Source: Blautia caecimuris
GTDB lineage: Bacteria; Bacillota; Clostridia; Lachnospirales; Lachnospiraceae
Assembly: GCF_024622975.1 (NCBI RefSeq)
Contig: NZ_JANJZT010000008.1
Span: forward strand, 1-64,000
Direction of reading: 5' to 3'
Length of the DNA: 64,000 nt
Shown here: one piece after another, positions 23,375 through 32,907 of the stretch
Numbering within the stretch: position 1 is the stretch's first letter
How the letters are laid out: the number at the start of each line of letters is the position of its first letter
The notes under the pieces: generated by a model
Told to the model about the DNA's origin: nothing
The model's input: only the letters and a program-made list of their open reading frames with translations
Databases searched by the model: none
Program-made: the position numbers and the translations under genes

Positions 23375-23404
23375 TTGGACAATATCACAGGAATATGATA
23401 TAAT
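23375..23404 (+). promoter_or_regulatory. Promoter for PFOR gene
   Basis: TTGGAC (23375-23380), 18-base spacer, TATAAT (23399-23404), 75 bases before the ATG. The leader has AAGGAGGAAAAG as its ribosome site. Confidence 0.72.
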
Positions 23405-23478
23405 CAGAAATGGAATTTTAGACTGGATAACAGTCTAGAAATAATTTTCATCATACCTTTAAGGAGGAAAAGAAAACT

Positions 23479-26400
23479 ATGGCAAGAAAGATGAAAACCA
23501 TGGATGGTAATCATGCAGCCGCTCATGCATCATACGCTTTTTCTGATGTAGCTGCTATTTACCCGATCACCCCTTCATCTGTTATGGCTGAAGCTACAGA
23601 CGAGTGGGCAACCCAGGGAAGAAAGAACATCTTTGGACAGGAAGTACAGGTTACTGAAATGCAGTCCGAGGCTGGTGCTGCAGGTGCAGTTCACGGATCT
23701 CTGGCAGCCGGTGCCCTTACAACTACCTACACAGCATCTCAGGGTCTTCTTCTGATGATCCCGAACCTTTACAAGATCGCAGGAGAGCAGCTTCCGGGCG
23801 TTATCAACGTATCTGCCCGTGCACTTGCTTCTCACGCACTTTCCATTTTCGGAGATCATTCTGACGTTATGGCATGCCGTCAGACAGGCTGCGCAATGCT
23901 TTGCGAGTCTTCTGTACAGGAGGTTATGGACCTTACACCGGTAGCTCATCTTGCAGCTATCAAAGGAAAAGTTCCGTTCATCAACTTCTTTGACGGTTTC
24001 CGTACATCTCATGAGATCCAGAAGATCGAAACATGGGATTATGAAGATCTGAAAGATATGGCTGATATGGATGCGATCGCAGAGTTCCGTAAAAACGCTC
24101 TGAACCCGAATCATCCATGCCAGAGAGGTTCTGCTCAGAACCCGGATATCTTCTTCCAGGCAAGAGAAGCATGCAACCCGTACTACGATGCTCTTCCGGC
24201 AGTTGTACAGGAATACATGGACAAAGTAAACGAAAAGATCGGAACAGACTACAAACTGTTCAACTACTACGGAGCTGAGGATGCAGATCACGTGATCGTT
24301 GCTATGGGTTCCGTAAATGACACAATCGAGGAGACTATCGATTACCTTGCTGCAGCAGGCAAAAAAGTCGGCGTGATCAAAGTTCGTCTTTACAGACCAT
24401 TCTGCGCACAGGCACTGATCGATGCAATCCCTGCATCTGTAAAACAGATCACAGTTCTTGACAGAACAAAAGAGCCGGGTGCTCTTGGCGAGCCTCTGTA
24501 CCTTGATGTTGTAGCAGCTCTTAAAGATTCCAAGTTCAAAGATACTCCGGTATTCTCCGGACGTTACGGACTTGGTTCCAAAGATACAACACCGGCACAG
24601 ATCGTTGCTGTATATGAGAACACTTCCAAAGAGAAATTCACAATCGGTATTGTGGATGATGTTACAAATCTGTCCCTGGAAACAGGCGCTCCGATCGTAA
24701 CAACTCCGGAAGGAACCACAAACTGTAAATTCTGGGGTCTTGGCGCTGACGGTACTGTAGGTGCAAACAAGAACTCCATTAAGATCATCGGTGACAACAC
24801 AGACATGTACGCTCAGGCTTACTTTGATTATGACTCCAAGAAGTCCGGCGGTGTTACAATGTCTCACCTTCGCTTCGGTAAAAAACCGATCAAATCTACT
24901 TACCTGATCAAGAAAGCTGACTTTGTTGCATGTCACAATCCTTCTTATGTGAATAAATACAACATGGTTCAGGAACTGGTAGACGGAGGAACCTTCCTTC
25001 TGAACTGCCCGTGGGATATGGAAGGACTTGAGAAACACCTTCCGGGACAGGTAAAAGCATTTATCGCTAACCATGACATTAAATTCTACACCATCGACGG
25101 TGTGAAGATCGGTATTGAGACCGGCATGGGACCAACACGTATCAACACAATCCTTCAGTCTGCATTCTTCAAACTTACAGGAATCATTCCTGAGGAGCAG
25201 GCAATCGACCTTATGAAAGCAGCTGCTAAAGCTACTTACGGACGTAAGGGTGATGATATCGTTCAGAAGAACTGGGCTGCAATTGATGCCGGCGCTAAGC
25301 AGGTTGTTGAGATCCAGGTACCGGAAAGCTGGAAAGACGCAGCTGACGAAGGTCTTCATATGACTCATGCTGAGAACGGAAGAGAAGATGTTGTTGATTT
25401 CGTAAACAACATTCAGTCCAAAGTAAATGCACAGGAAGGTAACTCCCTGCCTGTATCTGCATTCAAGGATTATGTAGACGGTACTACACCGTCCGGTTCC
25501 TCCGCATATGAGAAACGTGGTATCGCAGTGAACATTCCTGTATGGCAGCCGGAAAATTGTATCCAGTGTAACCGCTGTGCATATGTTTGTCCGCACGCTG
25601 TTATCCGTCCGGTAGCTCTTACAGAGGAAGAAGCTGCCAACGCACCGGAAGGCATGACTACTCTGCCGATGACTGGTATGAAAGATTACAAATTCGCCAT
25701 TACTGTTTCCGCTTATGACTGTACAGGCTGCGGTTCCTGTGCAAATGTCTGCCCGGGCAAGAAGGGTGCAAAAGCTCTTGCCATGGAAAACATGGAAGCA
25801 AATGCAGGAGTTCAGAAATTCTTTGACTATGGCGTAGAGCTTCCGGTTAAGGAAGATGTTGTTGCCAAATTCAAAGAGACAACTGTTAAGGGAAGCCAGT
25901 TCAAACAGCCTCTGCTTGAGTTCTCCGGAGCATGTGCAGGCTGTGGTGAGACACCTTACGCAAAACTGATCACTCAGCTTTTTGGTGACAGAATGTATAT
26001 TGCAAACGCTACAGGATGCTCCTCTATCTGGGGTAACTCCTCACCGTCCACACCTTACACTGTAAATGCAAAAGGACAGGGTCCGGCATGGTCCAACTCT
26101 CTGTTCGAGGACAATGCAGAGTTCGGTTATGGTATGCTTCTTGCTCAGAAAGCAATCCGTGACGGCCTGAAAGAAAAAGTTGAGGATCTTGTTGCAAACG
26201 CTGAAAATGAAGACGTTAAGGCAGCAGGACAGGAATGGCTTGACACCTTCTCCGTAGGCGCTACTAACGGAACAGCTACAGATAAACTGGTAGCAGCTCT
26301 GGAAGCATGCGGATGTGAAAAAGCTCAGGAAATCCTTGCACAGAAAGACTTCCTTTCCAAGAAATCCCAGTGGATTTTCGGTGGTGACGGATGGGCTTAT

Positions 26401-27018
26401 GATATCGGATTCGGCGGTGTTGACCATGTTCTCGCAAGCGGACGTGACATCAACGTTATGGTATTCGATACAGAGGTTTACTCCAACACCGGCGGACAGT
26501 CTTCCAAATCCACACCGACAGGTGCGATCGCTCAGTTCGCTGCAGGCGGTAAAGAAGTGAAGAAGAAAGATATGGCTTCCATCGCTATGAGCTATGGCTA
26601 TGTATATGTAGCACAGATCTCCATGGGCGCTGACTTCAACCAGACTGTAAAAGCAATCGCTGAGGCTGAGGCTTATCCGGGACCGTCTCTGATCATTGCA
26701 TACGCTCCATGTATTAACCATGGTATCAAGAAGGGTATGTCCAAGGCTCAGACAGAGGAAGAGCTGGCAGTTAAGTGCGGATACTGGCACAACTTCCGCT
26801 TCAATCCGGCAGCAGAGAACAAATTTACTCTGGATTCCAAGGCTCCGAACATGGATGACTATCAGGCATTCCTTGACGGAGAGGTTCGTTACAATTCTCT
26901 GAAACGTCAGAATCCTGAGAAAGCTGAAAGACTGTTTGCTAAGAACGAGGCTGAGGCTAAGGAAAGATATGATTATCTGAACAAACTCATCACTCTCTAC
27001 GGAGCAGATGCTGAATAA
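23479..27018 (+). CDS. nifJ: Pyruvate:ferredoxin (flavodoxin) oxidoreductase
   Basis: A 1179-residue one-chain PFOR that oxidises pyruvate with CoA to acetyl-CoA and CO2, passing electrons to ferredoxin. The N-terminal pyruvate-binding part has AAIYPITPSSVMAE and GDHSDVMACRQTG. A ferredoxin-like domain holds two 4Fe-4S motifs (CIQCNRCAYVCPHAV and CTGCGSCANVCPG, about residues 694-765). The proximal cluster and TPP domain follow, with CAGCGETPYAKL, GDGWAYDIGFGG and NTGGQSSKSTPTGA. Length and motifs are complete. The strong promoter and regular codon use suggest high expression. It could take up the pyruvate that YgeX makes in the purine locus, besides its normal fermentative role. Confidence 0.97.
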   Translation: MARKMKTMDGNHAAAHASYAFSDVAAIYPITPSSVMAEATDEWATQGRKNIFGQEVQVTEMQSEAGAAGAVHGSLAAGALTTTYTASQGLLLMIPNLYKIAGEQLPGVINVSARALASHALSIFGDHSDVMACRQTGCAMLCESSVQEVMDLTPVAHLAAIKGKVPFINFFDGFRTSHEIQKIETWDYEDLKDMADMDAIAEFRKNALNPNHPCQRGSAQNPDIFFQAREACNPYYDALPAVVQEYMDKVNEKIGTDYKLFNYYGAEDADHVIVAMGSVNDTIEETIDYLAAAGKKVGVIKVRLYRPFCAQALIDAIPASVKQITVLDRTKEPGALGEPLYLDVVAALKDSKFKDTPVFSGRYGLGSKDTTPAQIVAVYENTSKEKFTIGIVDDVTNLSLETGAPIVTTPEGTTNCKFWGLGADGTVGANKNSIKIIGDNTDMYAQAYFDYDSKKSGGVTMSHLRFGKKPIKSTYLIKKADFVACHNPSYVNKYNMVQELVDGGTFLLNCPWDMEGLEKHLPGQVKAFIANHDIKFYTIDGVKIGIETGMGPTRINTILQSAFFKLTGIIPEEQAIDLMKAAAKATYGRKGDDIVQKNWAAIDAGAKQVVEIQVPESWKDAADEGLHMTHAENGREDVVDFVNNIQSKVNAQEGNSLPVSAFKDYVDGTTPSGSSAYEKRGIAVNIPVWQPENCIQCNRCAYVCPHAVIRPVALTEEEAANAPEGMTTLPMTGMKDYKFAITVSAYDCTGCGSCANVCPGKKGAKALAMENMEANAGVQKFFDYGVELPVKEDVVAKFKETTVKGSQFKQPLLEFSGACAGCGETPYAKLITQLFGDRMYIANATGCSSIWGNSSPSTPYTVNAKGQGPAWSNSLFEDNAEFGYGMLLAQKAIRDGLKEKVEDLVANAENEDVKAAGQEWLDTFSVGATNGTATDKLVAALEACGCEKAQEILAQKDFLSKKSQWIFGGDGWAYDIGFGGVDHVLASGRDINVMVFDTEVYSNTGGQSSKSTPTGAIAQFAAGGKEVKKKDMASIAMSYGYVYVAQISMGADFNQTVKAIAEAEAYPGPSLIIAYAPCINHGIKKGMSKAQTEEELAVKCGYWHNFRFNPAAENKFTLDSKAPNMDDYQAFLDGEVRYNSLKRQNPEKAERLFAKNEAEAKERYDYLNKLITLYGADAE

Positions 27019-27031
27019 ATTCAGACTTTTG

Positions 27032-27061
27032 GCCGCGGTACAAAGGTACCGCGGCTTTTTT
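27032..27061 (+). terminator. Terminator after PFOR
   Basis: GCCGCGGTAC (27032-27041) pairs perfectly with GTACCGCGGC (27046-27055) around AAAG, followed by a T run. Confidence 0.92.
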
Positions 27062-27077
27062 AAAGGAAAGCTAATTT

Positions 27078-29855
27078 ATGAATATGAAAAAAAGATTTTC
27101 AACAGAAAAGAAAACAGATTATTATCTGATCTATACTCTGGCTTTTGGGATTATCGGACTGATTCTTTATCTGCAGTTTTATCTGAACGGGAAATCACTG
27201 ATCTGGAGCCATGACGGCGTGCCCCAGCATCTGAATTCCCTTGCTTATTATGGAGAATATCTGAGAAATATTCTTCATTCTGTTTTTGTGGAGCACAAAT
27301 TTGAAATTCCCATGTGGGATATGCATATCGGTTACGGGTCTGATATACTGACAACGCTCCATTACTATGTGATCGGCGATCCCCTGACTCTTTTATCTGT
27401 GTTTGTATCGCCGGAAAAAACAGAATATCTGTATGCGTTTCTGATCTTTTTGAGAATTTATCTTGCGGGAATTGCATTCAGCAGATACTGTTTTTATCAC
27501 AGAAATTCAAAGCAGGCAGTCCTTCTGGGCTCTCTGATCTATATATTTGCGGGATGGACGATCTATGCGGCTATGAAACATCCGTATTTTGCCAATCCAA
27601 TGATCTATCTTCCTCTGATCCTTTTGGGAATTGACAAAATTTACCGGAAAGAAAAGCCCTATGTATTTATCTGGTCTGTGGCGCTGGCAGGAGTATCGAA
27701 TTTCTACTTCTTTTATATGCTTGGAATTTTTATGGTGCTCTATGCTGCCTTTGACTACTTTGTTGTGTTTACAGATAAGTCGGAAAGAACCATCAGATGC
27801 ATTGGAAAGTGGCTGGCAGTCTTCGCAGGTTATTCTGTGATTGCTGTTCTTCTGGCTGGGATCATTCTTTTGCCTGTGATCCTTCCTGTGTTTGGCACAG
27901 GACGTTTTCAGGCAGAAAATTATGTGCCACTTTTCTATGACAGAATTTACTATGAAAAATATTTAAGCTGTCTCATCGGAGAAAATATGATCCAATGGGG
28001 AGTGGCTGGTTACACGGCGATCTCTATGACAGGAGTGTTTGTCCTGTTTGCAAAGAAAAAGTCAAATACAGCGCTGAAGGCGGGGTTCCTTCTTCTGAAT
28101 GTATTTCTTCTGGTACCCTTTGCCGGGCATGTGCTCAATGGTTTTTCCTATGTGTCCAACCGGTGGATCTGGGTTTACGGAATGCTGATTGCCTATATTT
28201 TTGTAAAAATTTATCCTGAGCTTTTTCGACTGGATATCCGGGAAAAGCGCAAGGTGTTTGTCATGCTTCTTATTTACTGCGGAGCAGCTCTCTTTTCGGA
28301 GGCGGCCCGCACTCAGAGAAACATGTCCGCAATGCTTCTTCTGGTATGTTCCACTGCAGTGATTCTTTTGTACGGATCTATCTTTGTAAGAAAAAGAAAT
28401 CTCTGTCTGATGATGAGCGGACTTCTTGCAGCGGGAATATTTTTTAATATTTATTATCAGTATTCCATGGAAAAGGATTATCTGTCAGAGTTTGCAGACA
28501 GAGGAGAGGCAATGGAAACCCTGGAATCAGGCACAGATCTGGCGGTTCTGGATACAGAGGATGATTCTGTGTACCGCTATGACCAGCTGGATGCCCTTTC
28601 CTGTGAAAATTCCGCCATGCATATGGGAACAAACAGTACTTCCTATTATTTCAGTGTTGCAAGCGGAAGTATCGGAGAATTTTTTGATGAAATGTATCTG
28701 AATACGCCCTGGGAGCAGCATTATGAAAATCTGGACGGAAGAACGATTCTGGACAGGCTGGCCTCTGTGAAATATTTTGTTGTAAAAAGCAACCGATACC
28801 AGTATATGCCCTATGGATATTACTGGCTGGAGGGAAGCGCGGAGAAAAACGGAAAAATATACGAGGCATTTGGAAGTGAAGAGGCTCTTCCTCTGGGGTA
28901 TACCTATGATTCCTTTATACCAAGAGAGGAATATGAAAAAATGACAGTTACGGAAAAACAGCAGGCGCTTCTTCAGGGAATTGTTCTGGAAGACAGTTCT
29001 CTTCCTGAAATCACACCGGAATTTAACGATCAGGAAATTCCTTTTGAGATCAGAAAAGGCAAAGGCTGTACAGTGAAGGACGGAAAAATAAAGGTTACAA
29101 AAGAAGGGGCAAAGCTGGAGCTTCTCTTTAACGGTCTGGAAAACAGCGAGACGTATCTGATTGCGGAGGGACTGGATTATGACGGCCTTTCTCCGAAGGA
29201 TAGGGTCAGTGAAAAGAAATGGAATAAAATGACCCGTTATGAGCAGAATCAGCTTCTTCATGAGGACAGCCACTGGAGATACTGGAAAGAAAGCCAGAAG
29301 GCATCAATAACAGTGGGCGGTCAGTTTCCTGAAAAGACTATCCGGATCTTTACAGACAAGTATAATGCTTACAGCGGAAAACATAATTTCCTTTGCAACA
29401 CAGGATATGAAAAAGCTGCGAAACAATCCATTACCCTTACGTTTGAAAAGCCGGGCGCATATACGTTTGATAAGCTGAAAATCGTATGTCAGCCTATGGA
29501 GCGCATTACAAAGCAGACAGAAAAGCTGAACCAGGAGGTTCTGACAGATATCCGCATGGATACAAACAGGATCACCGGAAATATTTCTCTTTCAGAACCT
29601 AAGGGACTTCTGATCTCTGTACCGTACAGCAAGGGCTTCCGGGCTTATGTGGACGGAAAGGAAACAGAGCTTAAAAAGGCCAATACCATGTATATGGCTC
29701 TGGAGCTTCCGAAGGGAGAGCATGAACTCCGGCTTGAATACAGGACGCCGTTTCTGGTGCCCGGCATCTGCTTGACTTTGGCGGGAGGCCTGTGTTACAT
29801 TTGTCTGGTATTTGTAAGAATGAAATTAAATAAAAAGAAGGTACCAAAGGTATGA
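27078..29855 (+). CDS. YfhO-family multi-pass membrane protein
   Basis: A 925-residue protein of the YfhO (GT-C-like) family. About a dozen hydrophobic helices fill residues 20-470, then a 400-residue outer domain follows (about 475-890), and one last helix ends the chain with a basic tail KLNKKKVPKV. The first loop has SHDGVPQHLNSLAYYGEYL, in line with the acidic first loop of GT-C sugar transferases that use lipid-linked donors. In Gram-positives YfhO is linked to glycosylation of lipoteichoic acid or other surface glycans. It overlaps the following GtrB-like gene by 4 bases, and GtrA comes next. This forms a compact surface-glycosylation operon. Confidence 0.85.
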   Translation: MNMKKRFSTEKKTDYYLIYTLAFGIIGLILYLQFYLNGKSLIWSHDGVPQHLNSLAYYGEYLRNILHSVFVEHKFEIPMWDMHIGYGSDILTTLHYYVIGDPLTLLSVFVSPEKTEYLYAFLIFLRIYLAGIAFSRYCFYHRNSKQAVLLGSLIYIFAGWTIYAAMKHPYFANPMIYLPLILLGIDKIYRKEKPYVFIWSVALAGVSNFYFFYMLGIFMVLYAAFDYFVVFTDKSERTIRCIGKWLAVFAGYSVIAVLLAGIILLPVILPVFGTGRFQAENYVPLFYDRIYYEKYLSCLIGENMIQWGVAGYTAISMTGVFVLFAKKKSNTALKAGFLLLNVFLLVPFAGHVLNGFSYVSNRWIWVYGMLIAYIFVKIYPELFRLDIREKRKVFVMLLIYCGAALFSEAARTQRNMSAMLLLVCSTAVILLYGSIFVRKRNLCLMMSGLLAAGIFFNIYYQYSMEKDYLSEFADRGEAMETLESGTDLAVLDTEDDSVYRYDQLDALSCENSAMHMGTNSTSYYFSVASGSIGEFFDEMYLNTPWEQHYENLDGRTILDRLASVKYFVVKSNRYQYMPYGYYWLEGSAEKNGKIYEAFGSEEALPLGYTYDSFIPREEYEKMTVTEKQQALLQGIVLEDSSLPEITPEFNDQEIPFEIRKGKGCTVKDGKIKVTKEGAKLELLFNGLENSETYLIAEGLDYDGLSPKDRVSEKKWNKMTRYEQNQLLHEDSHWRYWKESQKASITVGGQFPEKTIRIFTDKYNAYSGKHNFLCNTGYEKAAKQSITLTFEKPGAYTFDKLKIVCQPMERITKQTEKLNQEVLTDIRMDTNRITGNISLSEPKGLLISVPYSKGFRAYVDGKETELKKANTMYMALELPKGEHELRLEYRTPFLVPGICLTLAGGLCYICLVFVRMKLNKKKVPKV

Positions 29856-30811
29856 GTGTTTTATCGGTTGTGCTTCCTGCATATAACGAAGAGCTTATGA
29901 TTGCAAAAACCTGCTCCGTACTTGGAGAGGTGCTGACAGATGCAGGGATTTCCTATGAGCTGGTACTGGTCAATGACGGCTCGTCAGACCGTACCTGGGA
30001 AGAAATTGAAAAGGCAGGAAAGAAAGATCCCAATATTCTGGGAGTGAGCTTTTCCAGAAACTTCGGGAAAGAAGCTGCTTTATTTGCCGGACTTGCTCAG
30101 GCAAAGGGGGATGCAGTAGCGGTGATGGACTGCGATCTTCAGCATCCCCCGGAAACCCTGGTGGAAATGTACCGTTTGTGGGAACAGGGATATCAGGTGA
30201 TCGAAGGAGTAAAGTCCAGCAGAGGAAAAGAAGGATTTCTCCATAAAAAATGCGCGGGATTCTTTTACGGGATCATGTCAAAGGCCACGGGAGTCGATAT
30301 GCAGAATGCATCTGATTTCAAGCTCATGGACAGACGGGCGGCAGAGAGCATTCTTTCCATGCCGGAAAGAAATATGTTTTTCAGGGCAACCTCTTCATGG
30401 GTAGGATTTAAAACCATTTCTGTGAGCTTTGAGGTCCGGGAGCGGGAGGCCGGAGTCTCCAAATGGTCTGCCTGGTCCCTGGTCAAATATGCATTTACGA
30501 ATATTGTGGCCTTTACAACAGTGCCCTTACAGTTTGTGACTGTAGGAGGTGGGATCTGCTTCCTGTTTTCGCTTGCACTGGCTGTATACTCTCTTGCCCA
30601 GTATTTTACCGGACATGCAGTGGAGGGCTATACGACAATTGTGATCGTTCTTCTTCTGATCGGAAGCGCTATTATGCTCAGTCTGGGAATCATCGGGTAT
30701 TATATCGCAAAAATCTATGAGGAAGTAAAGCGGCGTCCCCGCTATATTATTTCCCGGATCGTCAGAGGCAGTGAAGACGTATCTGAAAATGCGCGGAATG
30801 ATTCTGTGTAA
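29852..30811 (+). CDS. Polyprenyl-phosphate glycosyltransferase (GT2, GtrB/DPM1-like)
   Basis: A 319-residue GT2 enzyme that would load a sugar from a nucleotide donor onto undecaprenyl phosphate. The GT-A core has VVLPAYNEELMI, LVLVNDGSSDRTWEE, VAVMDCDLQHPPETLVEMYR (DXD-like DCDLQ) and SDFKLMDRRA. Two C-terminal helices (about 235-300) anchor it, as in GtrB. Its ATG overlaps the YfhO stop. With GtrA as flippase and YfhO as outward-facing transferase, the three genes would form a complete three-component glycosylation pathway. The sugar and acceptor cannot be told from sequence. Confidence 0.92.
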   Translation: MSVLSVVLPAYNEELMIAKTCSVLGEVLTDAGISYELVLVNDGSSDRTWEEIEKAGKKDPNILGVSFSRNFGKEAALFAGLAQAKGDAVAVMDCDLQHPPETLVEMYRLWEQGYQVIEGVKSSRGKEGFLHKKCAGFFYGIMSKATGVDMQNASDFKLMDRRAAESILSMPERNMFFRATSSWVGFKTISVSFEVREREAGVSKWSAWSLVKYAFTNIVAFTTVPLQFVTVGGGICFLFSLALAVYSLAQYFTGHAVEGYTTIVIVLLLIGSAIMLSLGIIGYYIAKIYEEVKRRPRYIISRIVRGSEDVSENARNDSV

Positions 30812-30858
30812 GACAGTTTCCGGACAGAAAAACATACAGTAAAAAGCAGGAGTAAACA

Positions 30859-31284
30859 ATGGAAAAGATCAGAAAAATGATTGCCCGGCTGTACGGGAAT
30901 GACGTGGTAAGATATGTGTTTTTTGGAGGCTGCACCACCCTGGTAAACCTTGTAAGCTTTTATGTTCTGAGAAAATGCGGACTGCAGCTTACAGTGGCAA
31001 ATATAATCTCTATCATTGCCGCAATTCTTTTTGCCTATGTGGTGAATTCAAAGTTCGTTTTTCAGGACAAATGCGAGACTCTGCGTGATCACATTCAGCC
31101 TTTTATGAAATTTATCAGCGCCCGTCTGGTGACTATGGTCATAGAGGTGGGAGGCGTATGGCTTCTGGTGGAGATCCTGCGTATGAATGATATGATGGGA
31201 AAATTTATCACGCAGTTTATTGTACTGGCTCTTAATTACATATTCAGTAAATTTTTTGTTTTTACAACAGGAAAAAAAGGATAA
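30859..31284 (+). CDS. GtrA-family flippase-like membrane protein
   Basis: A 141-residue protein with four transmembrane helices of the GtrA/DPMS1 family. The signature phrases FFGGCTTLVNLVSFYVLR, FAYVVNSKFVFQ and NYIFSKFFVF are clear. GtrA proteins are thought to move lipid-linked sugars across the membrane or to hold the GtrB enzyme. The ATG follows AGCAGGAGTAAACA, 47 bases after the glycosyltransferase stop. The following cobT starts only 18 bases after this gene. Confidence 0.9.
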   Translation: MEKIRKMIARLYGNDVVRYVFFGGCTTLVNLVSFYVLRKCGLQLTVANIISIIAAILFAYVVNSKFVFQDKCETLRDHIQPFMKFISARLVTMVIEVGGVWLLVEILRMNDMMGKFITQFIVLALNYIFSKFFVFTTGKKG

Positions 31285-31302
31285 AGAAGGGAAGGCGGAA
31301 AA

Positions 31303-32355
31303 ATGACATTAGAAGAAGCAAAAAAGCAGATCAGACCTGTGGATCAGGAAGCGGTCTGCGCTGCACAGAAAAGATGGGACAGCATAGCAAAGCCCCTTCA
31401 TTCACTTGGAAAAATGGAAAAGATCGTGATGCAGATCGCGGGTATTACAGGTTCCGCGGATGTGCGTCTGGATAAAAGAGCTCTGGTAGCCATGTGTGCA
31501 GATAACGGAGTGGTGGAGGAAGGTGTGACCCAGACCGGACAGGAGGTAACAGCCATTGTGGCAGAAAACTTCCTGAAAGGAGACACCTCTGCCTGCGTGA
31601 TGTGCAGACAGTGCGGGACAGATGTATTTCCTGTTGATGTGGGCATGGCTTCAGATACAAAGGTTCCTTCTGATCTGAAGGTCATGATGGGAACCCGGAA
31701 CATGACAAAAGAGCCTGCCATGACTTATGAGGAAGCAGTACAGGGGATCGAGGCAGGCATTGAGATGGTGAGAAGACTGAAGGAGCAGGGCTATCGTCTG
31801 ATCGCCACCGGAGAGATGGGAATTGGAAATACCACTACAAGCAGCGCAGTGGCTTCTGTACTTTTAAATCGTTCGGTGGAGGAAATGACCGGACGGGGAG
31901 CCGGACTTTCCGGAGAGGGACTGAAAAGGAAAATTGATGCGATCAAAAGAGCTGTAAAGCTTAATGAGCCGGATCCCTCTGATCCGGTAGATGTTCTGGC
32001 AAAGGTAGGCGGCCTGGACATTGCCGGAATGGCAGGCGTATTTATGGGAGGAGCCGTTTACCGGATCCCGGTTGTGATCGACGGTTTTATTTCCTGTGTG
32101 GCTGCTCTTGTGGCTCAGAGAATTTCTCCTCTTACAAAAGACTATATGATCGCCTCTCATGTATCCAGAGAGCCTGCGGCAGCCATGATTCTTGAGGCGC
32201 TTGAAAAAGAAGCGGTGCTTCACGGAGAAATGTGTCTGGGAGAAGGCAGCGGAGCAGTGGCTCTTTTTCCGTTTATCGATATGGGACTTGCAGTTTATGA
32301 ATCCATGAGTACCTTTGAGGAGATCAAAGTAGAGCAGTATGAGGAGCTGGTATAA
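31303..32355 (+). CDS. cobT: Nicotinate-nucleotide:dimethylbenzimidazole phosphoribosyltransferase
   Basis: CobT makes alpha-ribazole phosphate, the lower-ligand nucleotide of cobalamin, from nicotinate mononucleotide and a base such as dimethylbenzimidazole. The 350-residue length fits. Typical stretches are RWDSIAKPLHSLGKME, MCADNGVVEEGVTQTGQEV, GEMGIGNTTTSSAV and the C-terminal GEGSGAVALFPF with the catalytic glutamate. The ATG follows AGGGAAGGCGG. It abuts cobU (no gap) and begins the five-gene nucleotide-loop set cobT-cobU-cobS-cobU-like-cobC. No cobalamin riboswitch lies in the short gap before it. Confidence 0.95.
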   Translation: MTLEEAKKQIRPVDQEAVCAAQKRWDSIAKPLHSLGKMEKIVMQIAGITGSADVRLDKRALVAMCADNGVVEEGVTQTGQEVTAIVAENFLKGDTSACVMCRQCGTDVFPVDVGMASDTKVPSDLKVMMGTRNMTKEPAMTYEEAVQGIEAGIEMVRRLKEQGYRLIATGEMGIGNTTTSSAVASVLLNRSVEEMTGRGAGLSGEGLKRKIDAIKRAVKLNEPDPSDPVDVLAKVGGLDIAGMAGVFMGGAVYRIPVVIDGFISCVAALVAQRISPLTKDYMIASHVSREPAAAMILEALEKEAVLHGEMCLGEGSGAVALFPFIDMGLAVYESMSTFEEIKVEQYEELV

Positions 32356-32907
32356 ATGATGATTCTGGTAACAGGAGGAAGCGGAAGCGGCAAATCTGCC
32401 TTTGCCGAGGACTGCGTGATTGCCTGCGGAGAAATGCCCCGGATATATATTGCCACCATGTATCCCTTTGATGAGGAAAGCAGAAAACGGGTGAAAAGAC
32501 ATCGGGATATGCGCTTTGGAAAAGGCTTTGAAACGGTGGAATGTTATACGGGACTTTCCGGTGTGAAGGTTCCGGAAGGGTGTATAGTACTTCTGGAGTG
32601 TATGTCCAACCTTGTGGCAAATGAATTTTTCCGTGAGGACGGCACTCATGAGAATACAGAAGTAGAAATTCTGAAGGGAATCCGAAATCTGAAAACACAG
32701 GCAGAAAATCTTATTGTTGTAACAAATGAGATTTTTTCCGAGGCTGCTTCTTATGAAGGGGAGACAGAAGCTTATCAGAAAGTCCTTGGAAAGGTCAATC
32801 AGCGTCTGGGAATAATGGCAGATTCGGTTGTTGAGGTTGTCTATGGAATTCCTGTATATCATAAAAAAGGAGGGGATTTCCATGAAAAGTCTGTGGAACA
32901 GCTTTAA
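32356..32907 (+). CDS. cobU: Adenosylcobinamide kinase/guanylyltransferase
   Basis: A 183-residue CobU, which phosphorylates and then guanylylates adenosylcobinamide. The P-loop VTGGSGSGKSAFAE, the HRDMRFGKGFETVE region with the usual guanylyl-accepting histidine, LLECMSNLVANEFF and the C-terminal YGIPVYHK are present. The usual NEVGxGxVP motif is replaced by NEIFSEAASYEG, which is unusual; that motif appears instead in the 128-residue CobU-like protein three genes later. Its end overlaps the start of cobS by 26 bases. Confidence 0.9.
   Translation: MMILVTGGSGSGKSAFAEDCVIACGEMPRIYIATMYPFDEESRKRVKRHRDMRFGKGFETVECYTGLSGVKVPEGCIVLLECMSNLVANEFFREDGTHENTEVEILKGIRNLKTQAENLIVVTNEIFSEAASYEGETEAYQKVLGKVNQRLGIMADSVVEVVYGIPVYHKKGGDFHEKSVEQL

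Noticed and set aside
23575-25596. 673-codon open frame on the minus strand opposite PFOR
   Set aside because: It is an antisense shadow of a highly biased, strongly expressed gene. It has no ribosome site, no known domain and a cysteine/serine/valine-rich composition that comes from the PFOR codons.
31285-31302. Cobalamin riboswitch before cobT
   Set aside because: The gap is only 18 bases, too short for a riboswitch, and none is seen upstream in the operon.
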